Below are positions 1 to 6,249 of a DNA stretch of 13,179 nucleotides, piece by piece. Source of the DNA: Glo-17 sp964549735 (GTDB taxonomy: Bacteria; Krumholzibacteriota; Krumholzibacteriia; LZORAL124-64-63); NCBI GenBank assembly GCA_964549735.1, contig CAZJWO010000101.1:1-13179 (forward strand), given 5' to 3'. A program made the position numbers and the translations under genes. Within the stretch, counting starts at the first letter, position 1. Every line of letters starts with the position of its first letter. The notes beneath the pieces were generated by a model, which was not told the origin of the DNA, ran no database searches, and worked only from the letters and a program-made list of their open reading frames with translations.

Positions 1-45
1 ACACCCTATCCTACACTCTTTCCCTACACGACGCTCTTCCGATCT
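1..45 (+). other. Illumina adapter contamination (P5 tail, i5 index, Read 1 primer site)
   Basis: This stretch is sequencing-library sequence, not genome. Bases 13-45 match the 33-base TruSeq Read 1 primer site, ending in CGCTCTTCCGATCT. Bases 5-12 (CCTATCCT) sit exactly where the 8-base i5 index belongs and equal the TruSeq HT index I know as D503. Bases 1-4 (ACAC) equal the last bases of the P5 arm. The order P5 tail, index, primer site, insert is that of an untrimmed dual-index library fragment. Genomic sequence starts at 46. The minus-strand reading frame of mrfB runs into the adapter and stops at the TAG at 13-11, giving a false protein end. Confidence 0.98.
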
Positions 46-430
46 GCACCGTCAGCCCACCGTCCTGCCACCAGCCGAGGCCGACCAGGAAGACCAGCGT
101 CCCCGTACCGCCCGCCAAGCCCGTGGTCTCGGTATCCAACAGGAGCATATCCTGCCAGCCGGAGGGGACGATGTCGCCGCCGGCCAGGATTCCGCGCAGG
201 TCCGCAGGCGGCCAGGGCGGCGGCGCGACGCGCGCGTAGAAATCATCGCGCCACCAGATCCCGCGGGTCGGTCCATCGCCAGGGAGCATGGCGAGCGCGG
301 CGCTGTCCGCGGCGTGGTTGCCGAATCCGTCCCCCGCGCGCGGCTCGCACGCCGGCAAATCCGTCGCCGCGTCACCACCCGGGCGGCGCAGCAGCGGATC
401 GAGTCTCAAGAGCCGTGCCCGCAGGTCCAT
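46..430 (-). CDS. mrfB: MrfB/YprB-type RNase H-like exonuclease, 3' end missing
   Basis: This is the N-terminal 128 residues of a DnaQ-like (RNase H fold) 3'-5' exonuclease of the YprB/MrfB family. In Bacillus subtilis, MrfB works with the helicase MrfA in a repair route for mitomycin C damage that is independent of nucleotide excision repair. Visible evidence is the motif LLLDTETTGLAGGTGT near residues 96-111, where D99 and E101 are the first two metal-binding acidic residues of the DEDD set. The later acidic motifs lie beyond the contig edge. The family is about 400 residues long, so roughly two thirds is missing. The ATG at 430 lies 16 bases after the mrfA stop with only a weak GGACGG-like ribosome site, which suggests translation coupled to mrfA. 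An in-frame ATG far upstream would lie inside mrfA and is rejected. The frame continues into the adapter and gains ten spurious residues, IGRASCRERV; the glutamine before them is part adapter. Confidence 0.85.
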
Positions 431-446
431 CGCTCGCGCCGTCCGT

Positions 447-2783
447 TCAACCGGTGGCTCGCCGCGACACCCGAGGATCGGCGGCCGACGGCCGCGGACC
501 CTCGCCGCCCTGTTCACCGGCGGCGCGGGCCAACAGCCGGGCCGCGGCCGACTTGGCGCGCGCGCCGGTCTCGACCGCCGCGCCCACGCAGGCCGGACAG
601 CCGGCTCGACAGGGACAGCGCCGCAGGTGCGCCAGCGCGGCGAGGCGCACCTCCTCCCACTGCCGGTACAGACGCTCGGCGTAGCCGACGCCTCCCGGCA
701 CCGCATCGTGGACGTAGAGCGTGGGCGCGCCGGTGAACGGCGCGCGCAGCATGGCCTGCGCACGCAGGTCGCGGCCGTCGGCCATCACGAAGACGGGCGC
801 CACCATGCCCACGAGATGCGCCAGGCCCTTGAGGGCGTCGCCGAGGTCGAGACCTTCGGCGTCCAGTTCGGCAGCGAGGGTATCCGGCAACTGCCACCAC
901 ATGCTCGTGGTGTGCATCTCCATCTGCGGCAGATCGACCTTGCCAGCACCGACGTTCTCGTGCGTGTTCAGCTTGATCTTCTTGTAGACCGTGACCTTGT
1001 CGACCAGCCCGATCTCGCCGACGGCCAGCCAGCCCAGATGGGTATCCGGACGGCTTTCGCCGGCGTCGAGAGTGCGCAGCTCGACTTTGCGCTGCGCGTC
1101 CGTGTAGTAGTCCACCTGCACCGGTCGCACGTGGGCCTGGCGGCGGTCCCAATCGAGGCGGTCGACATGGTATTGCTGCGCTCCGTGCAGGTAGATGGCC
1201 TCATCGTGCAGCATCTCCTGGGCGCTGTAGAGATCCATCTCGCCGATGACGCGGCCGCCGGGCACCGCATCGTCGATGATCACGACGTTATCGGGCGCGG
1301 CCGCGCGCAGGCTGACCTCCTCCGCGGGATAGGTCTCGGCCACCCAGTGGTAGCGTCCTTCTGCGCGGTGCAGAACGCCCTGTTCGGCGAGGTAGTCGAG
1401 GATCTCGGCCACGCGCAACCCGCCGTACTGCTCCCCCACCTGGAAAGGCAGCTCGAAGGCCGCGCACTTGAGATGGCTGGACAGGATGATGAGATTGTCC
1501 GGGTCGAGGGTGCCGTGCTCGACCGGGCGCGCGAAGAAGAACTCCGGGTTGCTCAGGATGTACTGGTCGATCGGCGTGCTCGTGCCGACGAGCACGACCG
1601 CCGACAGCGCGTGGCGGCGGCCGGCGCGGCCTGCCTGCTGCCAGGTCGAGGCCACGGTGCCGGCATAGCCGCACATGATGCAGGCGTCGAGGCGGCCGAT
1701 GTCGATACCGAGTTCCAGAGCGTTGGTCGATACGACGGCCTTGACGGAGCCGTCGCGTAGACCCTGCTCGATGGCGCGCCGCTCGGTCGGCAGATAGCCG
1801 CCGCGATAGCCACGCACCTCGCCTTGCTTGAGGCTGACCTTGCGGCCGGCCCGCGCCAGATAGGTCAGCAGCAGCTCGACGCGCATGCGGCTGCGGGCGA
1901 AGACGATCGTCTGCGCACCCGCGGCCAGGAACCGTTCGGCGATGCTGCGTGTCTCCTTGACCGCCGAGCGTCGGATGCCGAGCTCGTGATTGACGACGGG
2001 CGGATTGTAGAAGATGAAGTGCTTCTCGCCGCGCGGCGCGCCGCTGCTCTCGACGACCGCCAGTTCGCGCCCCGTCAGGCGGGCAGCCAGTTCGCCGGGA
2101 TTGGCGATCGTCGCCGAGCAGCAGATGAACTGCGGCTGCGCGCCGTAGAACGCCGCGATGCGCTGCAGGCGTCGCAGGACGTTGGCGACGTGGCTGCCGA
2201 AGACGCCGCGGTATTGGTGCAACTCGTCGACCACGACATAGCGGAGGTTCTCGAAGAGTTTCAGCCACAGCGTATGGTGCGGCAGGATCCCTTGGTGCAG
2301 CATGTCCGGATTGGTGACGACGATGTGCCCGCTGGTGCGGATGGCTCGGCGCGCGTCGGCCGGCGTGTCGCCGTCGAACGTGTGCACCTTGATATCGACG
2401 CCCAGCGCGCCGACGATCGCGTGCGCTTCCTGCATCTGATCCTGGCTGAGCGCCTTGGTCGGGAAGAGGTACAAGGCGCGCGCCTCGGGATCGCGCAGCA
2501 TCGCGTCGAAGACAGGCAGGTTGTAGCAGAGCGTCTTGCCGGAGGCGGTCGGCGTCGGCACCACCACCGAGCGGCCGGCCAGAGCATGACCGACGGCCGC
2601 CGCCTGGTGGCTGTACAGCCGCTCGCAGCCGCGCGCCTGCATGGCGGCGACGAGCCGCGGTTCGAGCTGCGCCGGCCACGGCGCATAGACGGCCGGTTGC
2701 GGCGGCAGGACTTCCCAGCGCGTCACGTTGCGGCGGAAGCCCGCATCGTCGCGCAAACGATCCAGGAGCTGGGCAAGATTCAC
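447..2783 (-). CDS. mrfA: MrfA/YprA-type DEAD/DEAH-box helicase with C-terminal Cys4 site
   Basis: This is a superfamily 2 DNA helicase of 778 residues, close to the family's usual length of about 750. Known MrfA is a 3'-5' DNA helicase that partners the exonuclease MrfB in repair of mitomycin C lesions. Visible motifs in order: SHQ near 58-60, Walker A PTPTASGKT 76-84, LFPTKALSQDQ 106-116, TNPDML 157-162, Walker B DELH 186-189, SAT 223-225, motif V STNALELGIDIG 352-363 and motif VI QQAGRAGR 382-389. The C-terminal region has DAVPGG at 693-698 and cysteines C723, C725, C729 and C732, the four-cysteine site typical of the DUF1998-type end of this family. The start is GTG at 2783, chosen because GGAGG lies five bases upstream at 2789-2793. 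The gene follows tatA by 51 bases and precedes mrfB by 16, so all three are probably co-transcribed. Confidence 0.92.
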   Translation of the reverse strand: MNLAQLLDRLRDDAGFRRNVTRWEVLPPQPAVYAPWPAQLEPRLVAAMQARGCERLYSHQAAAVGHALAGRSVVVPTPTASGKTLCYNLPVFDAMLRDPEARALYLFPTKALSQDQMQEAHAIVGALGVDIKVHTFDGDTPADARRAIRTSGHIVVTNPDMLHQGILPHHTLWLKLFENLRYVVVDELHQYRGVFGSHVANVLRRLQRIAAFYGAQPQFICCSATIANPGELAARLTGRELAVVESSGAPRGEKHFIFYNPPVVNHELGIRRSAVKETRSIAERFLAAGAQTIVFARSRMRVELLLTYLARAGRKVSLKQGEVRGYRGGYLPTERRAIEQGLRDGSVKAVVSTNALELGIDIGRLDACIMCGYAGTVASTWQQAGRAGRRHALSAVVLVGTSTPIDQYILSNPEFFFARPVEHGTLDPDNLIILSSHLKCAAFELPFQVGEQYGGLRVAEILDYLAEQGVLHRAEGRYHWVAETYPAEEVSLRAAAPDNVVIIDDAVPGGRVIGEMDLYSAQEMLHDEAIYLHGAQQYHVDRLDWDRRQAHVRPVQVDYYTDAQRKVELRTLDAGESRPDTHLGWLAVGEIGLVDKVTVYKKIKLNTHENVGAGKVDLPQMEMHTTSMWWQLPDTLAAELDAEGLDLGDALKGLAHLVGMVAPVFVMADGRDLRAQAMLRAPFTGAPTLYVHDAVPGGVGYAERLYRQWEEVRLAALAHLRRCPCRAGCPACVGAAVETGARAKSAAARLLARAAGEQGGEGPRPSAADPRVSRRATG

Positions 2784-2788
2784 GGCGT

Positions 2789-2793
2789 CCTCC
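2789..2793 (-). promoter_or_regulatory. Ribosome binding site of mrfA
   Basis: GGAGG lies five bases upstream of the GTG codon and fixes the start of mrfA at 2783. Confidence 0.8.
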
Positions 2794-2834
2794 GCGGAGA
2801 TCCGGAACGCCGCGGTGGCGAAGGCCAGGCCGGC

Positions 2835-3080
2835 TCAGGATTCCTTCGACGACTTCGGTTTCGCCTCGTCGTCGGTGATCCCGCGCCGGGCGTCGTGGAG
2901 CTCCTTCTTCACCTCGTCGGTCGCATCCCTGGTTGCGGACTTGAACTTGTTGATGGACTTGCCGAACGCCTCCGCGATCTCCGGCAACTTGCGCGGGCCG
3001 AAGACGATCAGCACGATAGCCAGGATGATCAGGAGCTCCTGCCAGCCGATCGGACCGATGAAGCCGAGCAGAGGAATCAT
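2835..3080 (-). CDS. tatA: TatA/TatE family twin-arginine translocase subunit
   Basis: This is an 81-residue TatA-family protein, the pore-forming subunit of the Tat pathway that exports folded proteins across the inner membrane. It has a short N-terminal segment and one membrane helix at about residues 10-28 (WQELLIILAIVLIVFG). The hallmark FGPRKLPE follows at 27-34, then an amphipathic helix to about 50 and a charged, lysine-rich tail. The start is the ATG at 3080: AGGAGG lies at 3085-3090, four bases upstream. A longer form with six more residues (start 3098) would place the ribosome site inside the gene and is less likely. No tatB or tatC is in the window. The gene lies 22 bases after the DUF4321 gene and 51 bases before mrfA, so these genes form one probable transcript. 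A TatB function cannot be excluded, but the short length and FGPxKLPE favour TatA. Confidence 0.93.
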   Translation of the reverse strand: MIPLLGFIGPIGWQELLIILAIVLIVFGPRKLPEIAEAFGKSINKFKSATRDATDEVKKELHDARRGITDDEAKPKSSKES

Positions 3081-3084
3081 GACG

Positions 3085-3090
3085 CCTCCT
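3085..3090 (-). promoter_or_regulatory. Ribosome binding site of tatA
   Basis: AGGAGG lies four bases upstream of the ATG at 3080. It decides between that start and an in-frame upstream start at 3098. Confidence 0.8.
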
Positions 3091-3102
3091 GTCGCCACGA
3101 CC

Positions 3103-3366
3103 CTAGCGATACCAGCGGAGCAACTGGGCGGCGATGAAGACGCCGACCACGCTCATGAGGTTCATGTGGAACTTCAAACCGAAGGTCAACTGAACCACCA
3201 CCAGATCGAGGGTCATGGTTTCCAGACCGAAATCTTGATAAAGGACGAACAACTGCTCGGCTACGCTGCCCTCGCGCAGGAAGAGTCCGATCACCTCGCT
3301 GATCACCGCGCCGATCAGGACTCCCAGCAGCAGGACGAGCGCCACTTTCCCCAGGCTTCTGCGCAT
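3103..3366 (-). CDS. DUF4321-family small membrane protein
   Basis: This 87-residue integral membrane protein matches the pattern I know for DUF4321, a family of unknown function. It has an N-terminal membrane helix at about 7-27 (VALVLLLGVLIGAVISEVIG), a middle segment with the characteristic LxxxTFGLKFHMNL at about 58-70, and a second membrane helix at about 69-84 ending in LLRWYR. Both helices contain glycines. The start is ATG at 3366; the codon two before it is a stop, so no longer form is possible from that frame. A GGAG lies about 14 bases upstream, which is further than usual. It is the first gene after a 282-base gap and precedes tatA by 22 bases. A role in envelope function or export is only a guess from its neighbour. 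Confidence 0.8.
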   Translation of the reverse strand: MRRSLGKVALVLLLGVLIGAVISEVIGLFLREGSVAEQLFVLYQDFGLETMTLDLVVVQLTFGLKFHMNLMSVVGVFIAAQLLRWYR

Positions 3367-3431
3367 CGGCTACCGACTTTCTCCTGACAACGGCCGGGCG
3401 AGCAGTCGCCGGCGGCCCGGATTTTCGCAGC

Positions 3432-3455
3432 CGGCGGCCGGCGAGTCGGCCGCCG
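3432..3455 (-). other. GC-only hairpin in the leader of the DUF4321-tatA-mrfAB transcript
   Basis: The arms CGGCGGCCG (3432-3440) and CGGCCGCCG (3447-3455) are perfect complements around a 6-base loop. No T-run follows on either strand, so it is not a normal intrinsic terminator. If the TATACT box at 3461-3466 is a real -10 element, this hairpin would form at the very 5' end of the mRNA. A second, weaker inverted repeat (CCGGGC 3394-3399 with GCCCGG 3415-3420) lies between it and the start codon. Confidence 0.4.
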
Positions 3456-3460
3456 CGCGC

Positions 3461-3489
3461 AGTATAGAGCGGTGTCGTCGCGCCTTCCA
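3461..3489 (-). promoter_or_regulatory. Possible sigma70-type promoter for DUF4321-tatA-mrfAB
   Basis: The 282-base gap 3367-3648 separates the long biosynthetic operon from the DUF4321 group. On the minus strand it contains TATACT (3461-3466), five of six matches to the -10 consensus. The hexamer 17 bases upstream (TGGAAG, 3484-3489) matches only three of six -35 positions. A second TATGCT at 3528-3533 has no acceptable -35. I see no RNA gene and no credible small protein in the gap. Confidence 0.3.
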
Positions 3490-3588
3490 CCGGAAATCCC
3501 GATATGGTCCGCCAACTGCTCCACGATAGCATATTCGCCATCGTTTCGCCAGCTTGATCACTCGTTCCGGCCCGGTTGACCCACGCAG

Positions 3589-3619
3589 GGCCGGCGCGAA
3601 CCCGGGGGGAATGCCGGCC
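3589..3619 (-). terminator. Weak inverted repeat after the LytR_C gene, possible terminator
   Basis: GGCCGGC (3589-3595) and GCCGGCC (3613-3619) can pair around a 17-base loop, 30 bases past the stop of the LytR_C gene. The long loop and the lack of a T-run make it a poor intrinsic terminator. Its position at the end of the operon is the main reason to list it. Confidence 0.2.
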
Positions 3620-3648
3620 GCAGCAGGTCCCGCGCGTCCGAACCGGGG

Positions 3649-4092
3649 TTACGGCTGCGCGGTCGTTCGGCTCGGCAAACGCAGATGATCCCGACCGAGC
3701 ACCAGAACGGCGTCTTCCTGGGCACGGCTGTCCCACTCGCGCAGCAGCGGCACGCCGTTCAATCGCGCACTCAAGTCGCGGGCAACCGCGGCGGTCAGGC
3801 GGCGATTGACGAGCAAGGACACCGCGAAGGAGTCGTGCGGCGCATCGCCCACCGCGACGACCACGCAGCCCAGACTCGGCAGTTCTCGGCTGTACCGGCG
3901 GGCCAGTCCGGGTTCCATCGTCCCGTTCAGCACCGCCAGATGGATGGCTTTCGCCGGCAGGTCCGCAGGAAACGAAACGCGCGCCGCGGCGCTCGGCGCC
4001 TGCTGAGGAGGCGACGTGCGGTGCGCCATCCAGAACGACAGCGCACAGACTGCCAGCAGGCCCAGCAGCAATCCGTTGCGCAGCCGCCTCAT
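3649..4092 (-). CDS. Membrane-anchored LytR_C-domain protein
   Basis: This 147-residue protein has an N-terminal membrane anchor at about 5-23 (RNGLLLGLLAVCALSFW). A short proline- and alanine-rich linker follows, then a LytR C-terminal domain (LytR_C) at about 47-135. Visible marks are IHLAVLNGT at 50-58 near the domain start, the middle segment GCVVVAVGDAPHDSFAVSLLV, and the closing DAVLVLGRDH at 127-136. In LytR-CpsA-Psr proteins this domain follows a catalytic LCP domain; here the catalytic domain is absent. The domain would lie outside the inner membrane, and its role is unknown though probably linked to the cell wall. The ATG shares one base with the stop of the HIT gene (TGATG), so it is the last gene of the operon and is translationally coupled. 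Confidence 0.78.
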   Translation of the reverse strand: MRRLRNGLLLGLLAVCALSFWMAHRTSPPQQAPSAAARVSFPADLPAKAIHLAVLNGTMEPGLARRYSRELPSLGCVVVAVGDAPHDSFAVSLLVNRRLTAAVARDLSARLNGVPLLREWDSRAQEDAVLVLGRDHLRLPSRTTAQP

Positions 4093-4604
4093 CAGCCGTC
4101 CGCCAGGATGCGGGCGAGAATCGGCGCCAGCAGCGCGTGGACCTCGGCCAGCGTCTGCGGCATCACCCGGGTGCTGCCCACCGTCGTCATGAAGTTCGTA
4201 TCGCCGGCCCAGCGGGGCAGCAGGTGCAGATGCAGATGGGCGGGGATGCCCGCGCCGGCGCTCGCGCCGCCGTTGTAGCCGCAGTTGAAACCGTGCGGCC
4301 GCAACCCTTCGTTCAGCGCCCGCTCCATGGCGGCCAGCAAGCTACCCATCTCCTGGAGCTCCGCGGGCGTGCAATCGCTGAGCAACGGCGCGTGCCTGCC
4401 CAGGACCAAGAGGAGATGCCCGTTGTTGTAGGGGAAGCGGTTCAGCATGACCAACCAGGACGTGCCCCGGAACAGGACCTGGTTTTCCTTGTCGCTGCCG
4501 GCGGCGAGCGCCTCGCAGAACACGCAGCCGTCGCTGTGTTCCTGGCCCGTCACGTACGCGAACCTCCACGGTGTGTAGAGCCGATCCAGCGGGCGATCAG
4601 CCAT
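4092..4604 (-). CDS. HIT-family nucleotide hydrolase/phosphorylase, Ap4A phosphorylase-like
   Basis: This is a 170-residue histidine-triad protein. The triad HLHLHLLPRW occupies 123-132, with H123, H125 and H127 spaced as in the family, where the central histidine forms the nucleotidyl intermediate. The N-terminal pattern RLYTPWRFAYVTG (8-20) followed by CVFC (27-30), and the segment PRWAGDTNFM after the triad, resemble the branch containing Mycobacterium tuberculosis Rv2613c, a diadenosine polyphosphate phosphorylase. That assignment is from memory of the pattern, so substrate remains inference. The start is the ATG at 4604. It overlaps the end of the nucleotidyltransferase gene by eight bases and puts the start just before the conserved N-terminal motif. 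A longer form from 4685 would lie deep inside that gene and lacks support. Its stop overlaps the LytR_C start by one base. Confidence 0.87.
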   Translation of the reverse strand: MADRPLDRLYTPWRFAYVTGQEHSDGCVFCEALAAGSDKENQVLFRGTSWLVMLNRFPYNNGHLLLVLGRHAPLLSDCTPAELQEMGSLLAAMERALNEGLRPHGFNCGYNGGASAGAGIPAHLHLHLLPRWAGDTNFMTTVGSTRVMPQTLAEVHALLAPILARILADG

Positions 4605-5364
4605 GGCCGCGCCGCCGGGCTCGCAGCAGGCGTTCGGCCGCCGCGAGTTCGTCGACCGTGTTGATGCCGACCACCTCGTCCGCATCCGCCGTCGTGACGG
4701 TGCGCACCCGCTCGCCGCGATCCGCGAGCCAACCGATGGTATCGGTCAGATAGTACTCGCCCTGGGCGTTGTCCGCCGTCAGGGCGCCGAGCGCCGCGCG
4801 CAGGCGGGAGGTCTGGTAGCAGTAGACGCCGCTATTGTACTCGCCGATGGCCAATTCATGCGGCGAGGCGTCGCGCGCCTCGACGATGCGCAGCAAGTTG
4901 CCGGTGGCGTCCTTGACGATGCGGCCGTACGCGCCGGCGTCGTCCACCACGCATGTCAATACGACGGCGGCCGCATCGTCCTGCCGCGCGCCCGCGACGA
5001 GGCGTCGCAGCGTCTGCGGTCGCAGCAGCGGGACATCGCCGGCGAGCACCACGGTCCAGCCGCCGGGCCGCAGACTGCTCGCCGCGACCTGGACGGCATG
5101 GCCGGTTCCGAGCTGCGGCTCCTGGACGACGAACACGACGTCGTCACCAGCGCAGGCGAGGCGCACGCGATCGGCCTGATGTCCGACGACGACGACGGTC
5201 CGGCCGATGCCGGCCGCGCGGGCTGTGTCCAGCACGTAGGCCAGCAGCGGGCGCCCGTCCAGCTCGTGCAAGACCTTGGGCAGATCGCTGCGCATGCGGG
5301 TGCCCTTGCCGGCCGCCAGGATCACGGCGTCGAGCGTCGCCCGCGCCGCGGGGTCTGCGTTCAA
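4597..5364 (-). CDS. Stand-alone GlmU-like uridylyltransferase domain (NTP transferase)
   Basis: This 255-residue sugar-phosphate nucleotidyltransferase closely resembles the N-terminal half of GlmU, which makes UDP-GlcNAc from GlcNAc-1-phosphate and UTP. The signature LAAGKGTRM is at 16-24 with K30 after it. Also visible are QEPQLGTGHA 81-90, LAGD 107-110 with the probable metal ligand D110, YGRIV 146-150, E162, N177 in the sugar-binding strand, GEYYLTD 202-208 and GIN 233-235. Full GlmU is about 450 residues; the C-terminal left-handed beta-helix acetyltransferase is absent. The downstream DNA is the HIT gene in another frame, so there is no sign of a simple truncation. The start is TTG at 5364: it overlaps the panC stop as TTGA and has GGAGG seven bases upstream. 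The frame stays open upstream to 5628, but that part lies inside panC and is low-complexity arginine/alanine. The substrate could be another sugar phosphate. Confidence 0.88.
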   Translation of the reverse strand: MNADPAARATLDAVILAAGKGTRMRSDLPKVLHELDGRPLLAYVLDTARAAGIGRTVVVVGHQADRVRLACAGDDVVFVVQEPQLGTGHAVQVAASSLRPGGWTVVLAGDVPLLRPQTLRRLVAGARQDDAAAVVLTCVVDDAGAYGRIVKDATGNLLRIVEARDASPHELAIGEYNSGVYCYQTSRLRAALGALTADNAQGEYYLTDTIGWLADRGERVRTVTTADADEVVGINTVDELAAAERLLRARRRGHG

Positions 5365-6248
5365 GGCTCCACCTCCAGTTCGGACAGCAGCGTCGTCTCG
5401 CGCACGCCGCCGTCCGCCACCTCCAGCACGATGTTGTCGATCAAGCGCGTGCGGCCGAAACGCGCCGCCACGGCCAGCAGCAGGCGACCGGCCGCCTCGC
5501 GCGGCTGCGCCAGCTCCGGAACGGTCCGCACCTCGGCGTAGTCGACAGCGTCGGCCGCGGCCAGCACGCGCAGCATCTTCGCTTGCAACCGCTCGCACCG
5601 CCTCTCGCCGCCAGCCAGCGCGCGCCACGCCTCAGCGAGCGCTTCGTGCAGGCAGGAGGCGCGCCGCCGCTGCGCCGCCGTGAGGTAGGCGTTGCGGGAC
5701 GACATCGCCAGTCCATCGGCCTCGCGCACGGTCGGGTGATCGACCAGGCGGACCGCGAAGGCCAGGTCGCGCACCATCTCGGCGATGACCAGGCACTGCT
5801 GCGCGTCCTTGCGCCCGAACACGGCGATCTGCGGTCGCACGAGATTGAAAAGCCTGGCCACGACCGTCAGCACGCCGCGGAAGTGGTCGGGTCGCGCGGC
5901 GCCGCAGAGCTCGCGGGCGGCGGGCCCGGGCTGGACGACCACGCCGTCGGGATGCGGATACATATCCGCGACCGCCGGCGCGAACACGGCCGCGACATCC
6001 AGCGGTCGCAGCAGATCCAGGTCTCGCTCCAGGTCGCGCGGGTAGGCCTCGAAGTCCTCGCCGGGACCGAACTGCTTGGGGTTGACGAAGATCGAGACCA
6101 CGACCCGCCCGCGGCGGCGGCCGCATTCGACGAGCGCCAGATGTCCGGCATGCAGCGCGCCCATGGTCGGCACCAGGACCAGCGGCAAGGCGTCGCCGCG
6201 CCAGGCGGCGAGACGGTCCAGGTCCGCTTGCGTCCGCAACAGATCCAC
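5361..6248 (-). CDS. panC: Pantothenate synthetase (pantoate-beta-alanine ligase)
   Basis: PanC joins pantoate and beta-alanine with ATP cleavage to AMP, the last step of pantothenate synthesis, in the cytoplasm. The protein is 295 residues, about the family norm of 280. Motifs seen: PTMGALHAGH 27-36 (the HIGH-like ATP site), SIFVNPKQFGPGEDFEAYPR 52-71, LCGAARPDHFRGV 114-126, GRKDAQQ 145-151 and MSSRN 182-186 (KMSKS-like loop region). The start is GTG at 6248, one base after the panB stop, with GGAG nine bases upstream. This puts about 26 residues before PTMG, as expected. The open frame continues upstream to 6488 inside panB as unconvincing arginine-rich sequence and is rejected. The end overlaps the next gene by four bases. 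Confidence 0.95.
   Translation of the reverse strand: MDLLRTQADLDRLAAWRGDALPLVLVPTMGALHAGHLALVECGRRRGRVVVSIFVNPKQFGPGEDFEAYPRDLERDLDLLRPLDVAAVFAPAVADMYPHPDGVVVQPGPAARELCGAARPDHFRGVLTVVARLFNLVRPQIAVFGRKDAQQCLVIAEMVRDLAFAVRLVDHPTVREADGLAMSSRNAYLTAAQRRRASCLHEALAEAWRALAGGERRCERLQAKMLRVLAAADAVDYAEVRTVPELAQPREAAGRLLLAVAARFGRTRLIDNIVLEVADGGVRETTLLSELEVEP
5372..5376 (-). promoter_or_regulatory. Ribosome binding site of the GlmU-like gene
   Basis: GGAGG, seven bases upstream of TTG at 5364 and inside the last codons of panC, supports the unusual TTG start. Confidence 0.75.
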
Positions 6249-6249
6249 G

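Noticed and set aside
288..1760. 490-codon plus-strand open frame opposite mrfA
   Set aside because: It mirrors mrfA in GC-rich DNA and reads as repetitive valine/arginine/aspartate sequence with no domain. mrfA has a full helicase motif set.
46..2783. mrfA-mrfB as a new antiphage helicase-nuclease defence system
   Set aside because: The pair matches the known MrfA/MrfB (YprA/YprB) repair proteins in motifs and order, and the surroundings are housekeeping genes with no other defence or mobile markers.
1824..3137. 437-codon plus-strand open frame across mrfA and tatA
   Set aside because: It crosses two well-supported minus-strand genes and shows no recognisable motif.
3370..3561. 63-codon minus-strand frame in the 282-base gap
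   Set aside because: No ribosome site, no domain, and arginine-rich reading typical of non-coding GC-rich DNA; alternative frames there are equally open.
5365..5628. N-terminal extension of the GlmU-like protein
   Set aside because: It lies inside panC in another frame, is arginine/alanine/glycine-rich, and the TTG at 5364 has a good ribosome site directly before the conserved domain.
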